Source: Candidatus Scybalocola faecavium
GTDB lineage: Bacteria > Bacillota > Clostridia > Lachnospirales > Lachnospiraceae
DNA length: 64,000 nt
Direction of reading: 5' to 3'
NCBI GenBank assembly: GCA_018713145.1
Contig: DVFP01000029.1
Location: 1-64,000 of the forward strand
Shown here: positions 19,754-28,067 of the stretch, piece by piece
Layout: every line of letters begins with the position of its first letter
How positions within the stretch are numbered: the stretch's first letter is position 1
Position numbers and translations under genes: made by a program
The notes under the pieces: model-generated
The model's database searches: none
What the model was told of the DNA's origin: nothing
Seen by the model: the letters and a program-made list of their open reading frames with translations, nothing else

Positions 19754-21715
19754 ATGCAGCCAGGGGACATTATCAATCATACATACCGTATCTTAAATCC
19801 CATAGGCCACGGGGGCATCGGGACGATCTATCTGGCCTATCATGAAAACCTGAGAAAGTACGTGGTGGTAAAAAAGATCCACGACCGGTTTACCAGCCTG
19901 GTTAACTGCCGCAGCGAGGTGGATATTTTAAAGGAGCTTCACCATCCCTTTCTGCCTCAGGTGTACGATTTTGTAGAGCTGGGTGACGGGATCTTTACAG
20001 TCATGGACTACATTCCCGGCCATGATCTGAAATATTACATTGACGCAGGCTGGCAGTTTGATGAGGAACGGCTGTGCCTGTGGCTGACCCAGCTTTGTCA
20101 GGTGCTGGATTATCTCCATTCCCAGGAGCACAAGATCATCCACTGTGATATTAAACCGGCCAATATTATGATCACTGAAAATGGAAATGTATGCCTGATC
20201 GATTTTAATATTTCCCTGGCCGGGGAAAATAATAAGGATCTGGTAGGGGTCAGCAGCCAGTATGCTTCCCCGGAACAGATCCAGAAAGCACAGCTGATGA
20301 TGAGGGGGCTGGACAGCAGCCGGATCATTATTGATGAGCGCAGCGACCTGTACAGTCTGGGCGGGGTGTTTTACCGGCTGATGAGCGGACTTATGCCCCA
20401 GGAGCGGCGAGAGAAGCAGATCCGCTTAAAGGATATGGAGCTGCCTTACAAAAGCTCGCTGGTGAATATTATTGACAAATGTATGATGACAGATCCGGCA
20501 AGGCGTTTTAAGTCTGCCCGGGATATTTTAGATGCCCTGGACCATCGGGAGCGGTGGAGCCGCCAGTGGCGCAGGCTGACATGGATCAGCAGAGCGGCGG
20601 ACGGGATATTTTTTGCAGTGGCGGTCTTATCTGTTTGTCTTATGATCGTTGGCGGACGGAGAGATCGGCAGGAGGCGTTTTTTCAAGCCTGTGAAGCATA
20701 TATGGATCAGGCTCAGGTGCTTTATTCCCCTTCCGGGGATGAGGATTCTCTCGGGACATTTTACCGGGATGGGATTGCCCTTTTAAATGACCGGGATTAC
20801 CGGAAACTGTTTGACCGGTATGATGAGGAAAAGGCCAATATCCTTTACTGTGTGGCTCAGGCTTCCATGGGAATGGAAGATTACAGCAATGCCATAACAT
20901 ATCTGGAAGAGGCAGTACAGCTGGATGGGGATAATGAAGATATGTACCGGGATCTGGCTATATGCCAGGCTTTTGTTCAGGATTATGAAGGAGCGAAAGA
21001 TTCACTGGCGCTGGCAGCAGGCCTTGGGCTGTCCCAGGGGGAAAGGGCTTTGGTGGAAGGACAGATGGCCTATATGCAGGGAGATTACGCATCTGCCTAT
21101 GCCTTGGCGGTGGAGGCCGCTTTAAAAAGCAGTGGAGATGAAAACTGGCGGGCGGCAGTCCTTGCCGTAACCGCCTGTGAGACTTTAGGCAATTATGAGG
21201 AGGGCCTGGATTTTGTCATGGAAACTGCCGGACAGGCCAGAGGAGCGTCCCGGTATTTGTGGCTTCAAAAAGGCGGGGAACTTTGCGTTATAGCGGTGGA
21301 AGCGAGGGGAGGCGCTCTTGCCACGGAAGAGAATCGGACCCTTGTGGAAAAAGGAATATCCTGTTATGAGACTTTGCTGGAAAATGGCTATGAGTCTATG
21401 ACCGATATGTATAATCTGGTCTATTTATATGAAGCGGATGGGCAGCTGACCCGCTGCCGGGATCTGCTGGCGGAAATGGCCGCCATGTATCCGGAAGCAT
21501 ATCCGGTGTGCGTGCAGCAGGCCTATATCGCCTACCGTATAGAAAATGACCGCCCGGCTGGCCAGAGGGATTATTCTAAGGTGGTCACATACTATGACCG
21601 GGCCGTGGATTTGTGCCAGGCCGCATCTGAAAATCCCTCACAGGATCCGGACCTGGTCCAGCTGGAGAGCATTATTGAAGATCTGCGGCAAAAAGGCTGG
21701 CTGGCGCAAGAGTGA
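19754..21715 (+). CDS. Membrane Ser/Thr protein kinase with extracytoplasmic TPR repeats
   Basis: About 653 residues. Residues 10-270 form a Hanks-type kinase domain: glycine loop GHGGIG, ATP lysine VVVKK (about 40-41), catalytic loop HCDIKPANIM (Asp 132; HCD in place of HRD), metal-binding DFN (Asp 150; in place of DFG), and YASPEQ. The key Lys, Asp, Asn and Asp are all present, so it should be active, though the missing RD arginine suggests control other than by activation-loop phosphorylation. One membrane helix follows at about 285-305, then TPR-like repeats on the outer side. This is the layout of PrkC/PknB with TPRs replacing PASTA domains. GAGGTGAT at 19743-19750 points to the ATG at 19754 rather than 19739. 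The FHA proteins of this cluster (FHA gene and EssC N-terminus) are likely readers. Confidence 0.9.
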   Translation: MQPGDIINHTYRILNPIGHGGIGTIYLAYHENLRKYVVVKKIHDRFTSLVNCRSEVDILKELHHPFLPQVYDFVELGDGIFTVMDYIPGHDLKYYIDAGWQFDEERLCLWLTQLCQVLDYLHSQEHKIIHCDIKPANIMITENGNVCLIDFNISLAGENNKDLVGVSSQYASPEQIQKAQLMMRGLDSSRIIIDERSDLYSLGGVFYRLMSGLMPQERREKQIRLKDMELPYKSSLVNIIDKCMMTDPARRFKSARDILDALDHRERWSRQWRRLTWISRAADGIFFAVAVLSVCLMIVGGRRDRQEAFFQACEAYMDQAQVLYSPSGDEDSLGTFYRDGIALLNDRDYRKLFDRYDEEKANILYCVAQASMGMEDYSNAITYLEEAVQLDGDNEDMYRDLAICQAFVQDYEGAKDSLALAAGLGLSQGERALVEGQMAYMQGDYASAYALAVEAALKSSGDENWRAAVLAVTACETLGNYEEGLDFVMETAGQARGASRYLWLQKGGELCVIAVEARGGALATEENRTLVEKGISCYETLLENGYESMTDMYNLVYLYEADGQLTRCRDLLAEMAAMYPEAYPVCVQQAYIAYRIENDRPAGQRDYSKVVTYYDRAVDLCQAASENPSQDPDLVQLESIIEDLRQKGWLAQE

Positions 21716-21790
21716 CTGTCGGCGGCCCCGTTGCCGCCGGATCGGCAGCACGGCCGCCCAAGAGCCGGGGGGCGTAAGGAGGGATTTCAC

Positions 21791-21898
21791 TTGTTTTGTG
21801 CGGGACTGATCATGCTCATTGCGGCATGTATCATATACACAGGCCTGAAGCTTTGGTGCTTTTTCAGAAAAAGGCGCATGGAGAAAGATCAAGCCTGA
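21791..21898 (+). CDS. 35-codon single-helix membrane peptide, TTG start
   Basis: A short frame beginning with TTG at 21791 and ending at TGA 21896-21898. AAGGAGGG at 21776-21783, seven bases upstream, is one of the strongest ribosome binding sites in the region, and nothing else follows it. The product has one hydrophobic helix (GLIMLIAACIIYTGLKLWCF) and a basic tail (FRKRRMEKDQA), so an N-out, C-in orientation is expected. It lies between the kinase and the TPR/LRR membrane protein, 15 bases before the latter. EssA-like small membrane subunits of T7SSb have a similar topology, but the sequence is too short to claim homology. Confidence 0.65.
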   Translation: MFCAGLIMLIAACIIYTGLKLWCFFRKRRMEKDQA

Positions 21899-21913
21899 AA
21901 GAGGAGGAAGCTT

Positions 21914-23269
21914 ATGAAAAGAAACAAACTGCTTTTGATGGTATTGCCTGTGGCAGCTGTGCTGATCGCGGCGATTTGCATTACTGCAGTGATCCTGGTG
22001 ACAAGTCAGACGAAAAGCGACAGGTATTATGAACAGCTTCGATCAGCGCGCCAATATTTGTCCGAGGATGATTTTGACGCGGTGGTGGCTGCTTATGAGG
22101 CAGCTATTGAAATCAAGCCGGAGAATCCGGAAGCCTATGTAGAGCTGGCTGGCCTTTATGCGGATGCGGGCATGTATGATGAAGCCCTTGAGACGGCTCA
22201 GCTTGGATTAACAGCGACCCGGGACCGGCGGCTGGAATCTTTGGTGGAAGAACTTAACAGAGCGGCTATGGCCAGAGGACCAGAGGATGAGGAAGCCCAG
22301 CCGGAGGATTACTTTGTGGCTGCCGGTGAGGATTCAGAGGATCTGACCTTAAGGTATGCGTCGGTGGAAGCTTTGACAGAATACTGTTATGCCCAGCTTG
22401 TCCAGGCCTACGGAGAGCCGTCCGTGTCTTTTATTTCCGATGATGTGGGGTATCAGATGCGGTTTAACGGCCTGAACGGGTATGCCTATTTTAAAAATAC
22501 AGCAGCGTATCCGGATCTGATAAATACATCTACACGGATCCCCCAGGACAATGCCCGGCCCTATAAATATATGATCCTGTCTCCATCCTGGCTTTTTATC
22601 GGCTTTGACGGCTATATCAGCCATGATCGTTTGTGCAGTTTGTTTGGTGGACAGGGGACTGCTGTCTATGACGAAGCCCAGGGGATCTGGAGTGTTGAAC
22701 TGGCATGGAATGAGTGCCGTATTGTATTTGAAACAGATTCTGAGGGAAATATCTATGACCCGGATGGGATCATTGAAATTTATCCCGACAGCCTGATCAA
22801 GGAAGACTGGGTGGAGGAAGCAGAGACAGAAAGCGAAACAGAAACAGAGCCTGCCACATTTACATTAGGCAGCCATACATATACCTATGATGTTACTTCT
22901 ATATATATTACCGGGGAAAACATTACTGATCTGTCCCCTTTGGAAAACTGTAAGAATCTGAAAGAGCTGATTCTTGAAGACTGCGTTCTGGGAGGAAATA
23001 TTGATCCCCTGGCAGGCTGCACAGCTTTGATGTATCTGGACTTAAGGGGAACTACAGGATTTTCTGATTTATCACCCCTGACGGGTCTGACAGATCTTTT
23101 GACCCTTAATCTCCATCGCAGTTCAGATGTTTATGATATTTCCCCCATTATGGATAAGGAGCTGCTTTTGCTCCATACGTGCCACACTGGTGTGACCTAT
23201 GAGCAGACCATGGAGTATAAGCAGAGACATCCTAACTGTGAAGTATGGTATGACAGCCATATCATCTGA
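21914..23269 (+). CDS. Membrane-anchored TPR and leucine-rich-repeat protein
   Basis: 451 residues. An N-terminal membrane anchor (about 7-30) is followed by two TPR units (FDAVVAAYEAAIEIKPENPEA, split in two helices, and the next), a 150-residue middle part of unknown fold, an acidic linker (EEAETESETETEP) and C-terminal leucine-rich repeats with the ITDLSPL/FSDLSPL pattern. The bulk is predicted outside the cell. The TPR segment resembles that of the kinase outer domain, so the two may contact each other. GAGGAGGAAG precedes the start. No function can be assigned from motifs. Confidence 0.75.
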   Translation: MKRNKLLLMVLPVAAVLIAAICITAVILVTSQTKSDRYYEQLRSARQYLSEDDFDAVVAAYEAAIEIKPENPEAYVELAGLYADAGMYDEALETAQLGLTATRDRRLESLVEELNRAAMARGPEDEEAQPEDYFVAAGEDSEDLTLRYASVEALTEYCYAQLVQAYGEPSVSFISDDVGYQMRFNGLNGYAYFKNTAAYPDLINTSTRIPQDNARPYKYMILSPSWLFIGFDGYISHDRLCSLFGGQGTAVYDEAQGIWSVELAWNECRIVFETDSEGNIYDPDGIIEIYPDSLIKEDWVEEAETESETETEPATFTLGSHTYTYDVTSIYITGENITDLSPLENCKNLKELILEDCVLGGNIDPLAGCTALMYLDLRGTTGFSDLSPLTGLTDLLTLNLHRSSDVYDISPIMDKELLLLHTCHTGVTYEQTMEYKQRHPNCEVWYDSHII

Positions 23270-23327
23270 TGACCCAGGGCAGGTAAGGCCTTGGGACAGG
23301 AAAAATACCGAAGGGGGGAGGGCGGTT

Positions 23328-24884
23328 ATGGAAAATAAAATGACAGAAATATTCCTGGATACTCAAAGGATGCTTTGGGAAAATGAAGAACTGCGCTGCC
23401 GCACATGGTCGGCAGTGATGAATACCCGGGTGTTTCCGGAAATGTTTGAGACCACCCGGGTCATGGGGACACGGCTGACTAGGATTTCCGTCTGCCGGGA
23501 GTCTCCCTTATCTGCGGCCCGGCGTCTGGCTTCAGCAGGATTAAAGGTTGCCCTTTTAAATACAGCGAATGCAGTCAGTCCCGGGGGCAGCGTTTCCTGG
23601 GGCGGACAGGGGCTGGAGGAAACACTGTGCCGGTGTTCGAATCTTTATCCCTGCTTGACAAAGCCGGAAATTTTTGAAGCTTTTTATCAGCACAATAATC
23701 TTGAGGATTTTTATTACAGTGACCGGATCATTTATTCCCAGAATGTGACCTTTTTTAAGTCTGATTCAGGAGCGGTTCAATCGGGGAATCAGTGGTTTTG
23801 CGCCGATGTGATCACCTGTCCGGCGCCGAATCTTAACGGTGTGCCTAAAATTGATCAGCGGCATTTAAAGAAGGTTCTTGAGGGACGGATTCACAATATT
23901 TTAGCCGTGGCAGAGGCCAATGGAGCAGGATGTTTAGTTTTTAGCGCATTTGGCTGCGGCCAATACATGAACCCGCCGGATGTGGTGGCAGAGGCTTTTC
24001 TTTCCCAGCTGACTCAGGGAGAGTTTAAGTCCTCTTTCTGGGAGGTGTGCTTTGCTGTTGAAGGACGTCAGGATTATGAGATGTTTTCCCAGGTGCTTTG
24101 CCCCTGGCAGCAAAATCCTCTGTTTGGGCGGAATGTATCAGTGCTTGGGGATTCTCTGGGAGCTTCTTGGCCTCAGGCTGTGGGATATTTTGGCGGACAG
24201 CTTTTAGGGTGGGACTGCCGGGATGAAAGTATGGTCAGCGGCCCTTACAGAGACTCGGCCGGATCTGATCTGAGGATTTCTTCTATGGAAAAGGGCGGGA
24301 GAAAGCCGGATGTGATCTTTGTGTATTCCGGAACATGGGATTATTTAAATGGAGTTCCGCCGGAAATTTTGCCGGGGGCAGCAGATCTTGATCGGAATTA
24401 TGTAAACTACTTTGCTCCATCCTATGAGGTGATGTTATGGAAGCTGCGCAAGAATTATCCTTTTGCAAGGATCTATTGCGGTCTGTTGTGTCCGCCGTCA
24501 ATGCTTCAGGGGCGTAGGCCTGTGATTTGTGCGCCTTTTTATGAAGATGAGTTGGAGCCCTATAATGATGCCATACGCCGGTGCGCTCTGAAATATGGAT
24601 GTTACGTGGTAGATTTGCCCTATTATATAGGAAGCTATGACAGCAGTGACGGTATTCATGCCAGCCCCTTAGGGCTGCGCCAGCTTTGTCAGGGCTGGAT
24701 CCGGGCCGTTGAAGATTTAGAAGAGGATATACGGGGAACAGTAAAAGGCCGCCAGCCATCTTCCCGGCCCGGCGCGGCTTATGAGCGCCAGCCATCCCCA
24801 TGGCCTGCGGCTGCCACAGTAGCCTTATCGGTTTCCGGCGTGACCCTGGCAGGTCTGCTTGGGGCGCTGCTGATTTTGATGTGA
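23328..24884 (+). CDS. Fusion of PARG-like domain, SGNH hydrolase domain and C-terminal membrane helix
   Basis: 518 residues. The first 260 match the microbial poly(ADP-ribose) glycohydrolase-like family (TIGR02452/DUF2263): NTANAVSPGGSVSWGG (from about 78) then GLEETLCRCSNLYP, which align with the GG-rich loop and the catalytic QEE-type motif, here L-E-E. VFSAFGCGQY is the second macrodomain-type loop. From about 270 an SGNH esterase-like domain follows: GDS at 274-276, GTWD in place of GxND, and DGIH at 441-444. A hydrophobic helix (about 492-516) ends the protein, so it may be tail-anchored facing the cytoplasm. A GGGGGGAGGG site sits five bases before the ATG at 23328; the longer frame up to 23199 overlaps the previous gene and is unlikely. 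It is the last gene of the cluster. ADP-ribose removal is inferred from family only. Confidence 0.8.
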   Translation: MENKMTEIFLDTQRMLWENEELRCRTWSAVMNTRVFPEMFETTRVMGTRLTRISVCRESPLSAARRLASAGLKVALLNTANAVSPGGSVSWGGQGLEETLCRCSNLYPCLTKPEIFEAFYQHNNLEDFYYSDRIIYSQNVTFFKSDSGAVQSGNQWFCADVITCPAPNLNGVPKIDQRHLKKVLEGRIHNILAVAEANGAGCLVFSAFGCGQYMNPPDVVAEAFLSQLTQGEFKSSFWEVCFAVEGRQDYEMFSQVLCPWQQNPLFGRNVSVLGDSLGASWPQAVGYFGGQLLGWDCRDESMVSGPYRDSAGSDLRISSMEKGGRKPDVIFVYSGTWDYLNGVPPEILPGAADLDRNYVNYFAPSYEVMLWKLRKNYPFARIYCGLLCPPSMLQGRRPVICAPFYEDELEPYNDAIRRCALKYGCYVVDLPYYIGSYDSSDGIHASPLGLRQLCQGWIRAVEDLEEDIRGTVKGRQPSSRPGAAYERQPSPWPAAATVALSVSGVTLAGLLGALLILM

Positions 24885-24894
24885 CATGATACCA

Positions 24895-24949
24895 GGGTCA
24901 AATCGATATGTTTTTCATACTTGCATGAAAAAACATATCGACTTGACCC
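24895..24949. repeat. Inverted repeat of the CCAGGGTCAAAT family
   Basis: Arms 24895-24918 and 24925-24949 pair over about 24 bases with one mismatch and one bulge. The element opens with ACCAGGGTCAAAT and closes with TTGACCC. No T-run follows, so it is not a typical terminator, though it may end transcripts in both directions. Relatives lie at about 41877, 41946 and 55602. Confidence 0.7.
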
Positions 24950-24969
24950 ACTGCCTGGAAAAATCCTCA

Positions 24970-24997
24970 TTGACAAATGGCGATTCAATGTTATAAT
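24970..24997 (+). promoter_or_regulatory. Promoter of the T-box/thrS transcript
   Basis: TTGACA at 24970-24975 and TATAAT at 24992-24997 with a 16-base spacer, both perfect consensus. The transcript would begin near 25004, at the base of the T-box stem I. Confidence 0.85.
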
Positions 24998-25003
24998 GAA
25001 CTC

Positions 25004-25260
25004 AGCAAGCGTATAAAGAAAACGCGCAGATGAGACGAGTACGCCGAGAAACATTACAGAGAGAGGCACATATGCTGGAAGTGCCTTATTGGGAACCGGC
25101 CGAAAACTACCTCGGAGCGGCCCCAATCCGGCCCGGCAGACACCGTTATCGTCATAATAAAGTGGTTTTAGCAATTGTAAAACAACAAGGGTGGAACCGC
25201 GAGAACAAGTGATCTCGTCCCTTTCTGTACATCTCCTGTACAGAAAGGGATTATTATTTT
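25004..25260 (+). promoter_or_regulatory. T-box riboswitch controlling thrS
   Basis: A tRNA-sensing leader. The T-box sequence AGGGTGGAACCGCG is exact at 25188-25201; AGUA (about 25036-25040) and AGAGAG (about 25057-25062) fit the specifier-loop S-turn and AG-bulge of stem I. The 3' side of the specifier loop, CGAAAACTACC at 25101-25111, contains the Thr codons ACT and ACC in the place expected for the specifier; ACC is the likelier. Uncharged tRNA-Thr would pair through the T-box and stop the terminator at 25219-25260 from forming. The predicted short frame within this leader is not a gene. Confidence 0.93.
25219..25260 (+). terminator. Regulated terminator of the T-box
   Basis: CCCTTTCTGTAC (25219-25230) pairs perfectly with GTACAGAAAGGG (25238-25249), followed by ATTATTATTTT. 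It is the intrinsic terminator that competes with the antiterminator formed by the T-box sequence just upstream. Confidence 0.92.
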
Positions 25261-25347
25261 ACCCGTGCAAGACCATTGAATGAGAGCAAGGCGCAAGGCG
25301 CAGCTAATGAAACTAAGCCGACACTTTAAACTTCAAGGAGGTTTTTT

Positions 25348-27114
25348 ATGAAAGTCATTTATAACGACGGCACTGTAGGTGAGTGCCCAAAGGAAGAAGA
25401 ACTTCATGTGATCCGCCACACAGCGGCGCATATTATGGCCCAGGCCATTAAACGGCTGTATCCCCAGGCAGATTTTGCCTATGGTCCTGCAACAGAACAT
25501 GGTTTTTACTATGATGTGGATCTGGGAGATACAAAGCTTTCCGATGAGGATCTTGGACGTATTGAAAAAGAGATGCAGAAGATCTGCAAAGAGAATCTGC
25601 CGATTAAGTCCTTTATCCTGTCCCGGGAAGATGCAAAGAAGCTTATGGAGGAGCGTCAGGAAAAGTATAAGCTGGAGCACATTGATGATCTGCCGGAGGA
25701 TGCTGTCATCAGCTTCTATCAGCAGGGGGAATATATTGACATGTGCGTAGGTCCTCACCTGACCTATACAAAAGCTTTAAAAGCTTTTAAAATTACCCAG
25801 CAGTCCGGCGCGTACTGGAAAGGTGATAAAAATAATAAAATGCTCACTCGTATCAACGGTATTGCCTTTGCATCTAAGGATGAGATGGAAGCTCACTTAA
25901 AGCTTATGGAAGAGGCTGCCAAGCGGGATCACCGGAAGATCGGCAGAGAAATGGAGCTTTTCATGACCAGCGATTATGGCCCGGGATTCCCGTTTTTCCT
26001 GGATAAAGGCCTTATCGTAAAAAATGCCCTGATTGATTACTGGAGAGAACTCCACCGCAGAGAGGGCTATATTGAAGTGTCCACACCGATGATCCTGGAT
26101 CGGGAACTTTGGGAGATTTCGGGCCATTGGGATCATTACCGGGATAACATGTATACAACAAAGATTGATGACAATGATTTTGCCATTAAGCCAATGAACT
26201 GTCCCGGAGGAATGCTTGTTTACAAGAGCCGCCCTCATTCCTACCGTGAACTGCCTATCCGCTGCGGAGAACTTGGGGTTGTTCACCGTCATGAGCTTAA
26301 AGGTGCTCTTCACGGGCTGTTCAGAGTACGCTGCTTTACTCAGGACGATGCCCATATTTTCATGACTAAAGAGCAGATTCCTTCTGAGATCAAAGGGGTT
26401 GTGCGTCTCATCGATGAGGTTTATAAAAAATTTGGTTTTAAATATCATGTAGAACTTTCTACCCGTCCGGAGGACAGCATGGGCAGTGATGAGGATTGGG
26501 AAGAGGCAACAAATGGCCTTCGTCAGGCATTGGATGAACTTGGTTTGGACTATGCAGTTAATGAAGGCGACGGTGCATTTTACGGTCCCAAGATCGATTT
26601 CCATCTGGAGGATTCCATTGGCCGTACATGGCAGTGCGGTACGATCCAGTTGGATTTCCAGCTGCCTCAGAACTTCCAGGCAGAATATATTGACGAAAAC
26701 AGTCAGCCTCAGCAGCCGATTATGATCCACAGAGTTGTCTTTGGCTCTATCGAGCGTTTCCTGGGAATCCTTATTGAGCACTATGCAGGCAAGTTCCCTG
26801 TATGGCTGGCTCCCACACAGGTGAAGGTCCTTCCGGTTTCTGATAAGAATCTGGAATATGCAAAAGAAATACATCAGGCGATTGTAGATGCGGGCCTTCG
26901 CTGTGCATTAGACGATCGGAATGAGAAGATCGGCTACAAGATCCGCGAAGCTCAGCAGGTAGAAAGAGTACCTTATATGCTGGTCCTTGGCGCCAAGGAA
27001 GCTGCAGACCATACAGTCACTGTCCGCAGCCGGGATACTGGCGAATCTGTAACCATGTCCCTGGATGAGTTTATTGCCAAAGCTGTTCGGGAAAATAAGG
27101 AACGGATTTCATAA
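25348..27114 (+). CDS. thrS: Threonyl-tRNA synthetase lacking the N-terminal TGS domain
   Basis: 588 residues against roughly 640 for most bacterial enzymes. It charges tRNA-Thr with threonine. The editing domain is present (HTAAHIMAQA near residue 24, CVGPHL near 134), followed by the class II core with motif 2 (RVRCFTQDDAHIF) and motif 3 (VFGSIERFLGILIEH), and the anticodon-binding domain at the end (VLPVSDKNLEYAKEIHQAI). What is missing is the TGS domain: only about 20 residues precede the editing domain. The start is firm, with AAGGAGG at 25335-25341 and the T-box immediately upstream, so this is not a misplaced start. Regulation is by the T-box. Confidence 0.97.
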   Translation: MKVIYNDGTVGECPKEEELHVIRHTAAHIMAQAIKRLYPQADFAYGPATEHGFYYDVDLGDTKLSDEDLGRIEKEMQKICKENLPIKSFILSREDAKKLMEERQEKYKLEHIDDLPEDAVISFYQQGEYIDMCVGPHLTYTKALKAFKITQQSGAYWKGDKNNKMLTRINGIAFASKDEMEAHLKLMEEAAKRDHRKIGREMELFMTSDYGPGFPFFLDKGLIVKNALIDYWRELHRREGYIEVSTPMILDRELWEISGHWDHYRDNMYTTKIDDNDFAIKPMNCPGGMLVYKSRPHSYRELPIRCGELGVVHRHELKGALHGLFRVRCFTQDDAHIFMTKEQIPSEIKGVVRLIDEVYKKFGFKYHVELSTRPEDSMGSDEDWEEATNGLRQALDELGLDYAVNEGDGAFYGPKIDFHLEDSIGRTWQCGTIQLDFQLPQNFQAEYIDENSQPQQPIMIHRVVFGSIERFLGILIEHYAGKFPVWLAPTQVKVLPVSDKNLEYAKEIHQAIVDAGLRCALDDRNEKIGYKIREAQQVERVPYMLVLGAKEAADHTVTVRSRDTGESVTMSLDEFIAKAVRENKERIS

Positions 27115-27227
27115 AACTACGGGCAGTTTTAATCTGAAGAATACATGAAACATACAAGGGGGATCCCCCCTGTTTTAGAAAAAATGATCTTTGTGGAATA
27201 TAAAAAATATATCCTGCACTTTTGCGG

Positions 27228-27274
27228 GCTGTGAAAAATGGAGCGAAAATGCTCCATTTTTCACAGCTTTTTTT
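27228..27274 (+). terminator. Strong intrinsic terminator
   Basis: A perfect 17-bp stem (27228-27244 with 27251-27267) with a six-base loop and seven Ts. It ends the thrS transcript. A short palindrome of GGGGGATCCCCCC at about 27158-27170 precedes it. Confidence 0.93.
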
Positions 27275-27425
27275 ATGCAGCCTTTTATCCGCCCGAACTT
27301 ACCATCTCCCTGCCGCTCGCCTTCATTGAAAATTTTATTAAAAATTTTTATGAAAAGGTATAAAGTATAAGTATTGGATATTTGATTTGTTTTGCGGTAC
27401 ACTACAAAAAAGTGGTGATAGGGAT

Positions 27426-27872
27426 ATGAAAAATGGTACGCCATTAATGTTTATGGCAATTTTGTTTATGGCAGCGCTTCTTATATGCTGTGAGAATAAC
27501 AAACAGGAGGTAAACAACGAAATGAAGATGAATGTAAATGTAAACGGACAGGACTTTATTGCAACATTAGAACTAAACAGCGCCGTGGATGCCTTTGTTC
27601 AGATGATGGAGGCGGGGACGGTCACTCTGCAGCTTAGAGATTATTCCGGCTTTGAAAAAGTAGGCCCGCTGGGACAGAGTCTCCCTGCCAGTGACAGACA
27701 GACAACGACCCATGCCGGCGACATTGTATTGTATCAGGGGGATCAGATCGTTATGTTTTACGGTTCTAATTCCTGGAGTTATACCCGACTGGGACACATT
27801 GATGATCTCACCGGCTGGAAAGAGGCTTTGGGTAATGGAGATGTGACGGTCACATTTTCGGTGGAGGATTAA
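27426..27872 (+). CDS. Cyclophilin-like lipoprotein
   Basis: 148 residues. A lipoprotein-type signal (hydrophobic MFMAILFMAALLI then CC near residue 20) is followed by a cyclophilin-like domain of the small PF18050 type: MNVNVNGQDFIATLELNSA, GDIVLYQGDQIVMFYG, and the end ALGNGDVTVTFSVED are all typical. Proteins of this family share the cyclophilin barrel but usually lack proline isomerase residues, and the role is unknown. The frame extends up to 27387, but GGTGATAGGG just before the ATG at 27426 favours that start. It appears monocistronic. Confidence 0.8.
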   Translation: MKNGTPLMFMAILFMAALLICCENNKQEVNNEMKMNVNVNGQDFIATLELNSAVDAFVQMMEAGTVTLQLRDYSGFEKVGPLGQSLPASDRQTTTHAGDIVLYQGDQIVMFYGSNSWSYTRLGHIDDLTGWKEALGNGDVTVTFSVED

Positions 27873-28067
27873 AGACGCAGACTGTGCATCTCTTCTGTGT
27901 GTGATATATAGGTGAAGACTCAGGTTCCTGACAGTATTTATCTTTTTTCTTAAGATTCTTTCAAAATTATAAATATTTTATAATTATTTTTTAAAAAATA
28001 TACAGATTGTTCAATGTAAGTTCATAAATATATTTTATCATTGAAGAAAAACATTGGAGAGTATTGT

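Noticed and set aside
25030..25212. 60-codon frame in the thrS leader
   Set aside because: It covers T-box stem I and the T-box motif, with no ribosome site; the conservation is that of an RNA.
25897..26874. 325-codon reverse-strand frame within thrS
   Set aside because: thrS is certain on the other strand; the frame reflects codon bias of thrS.
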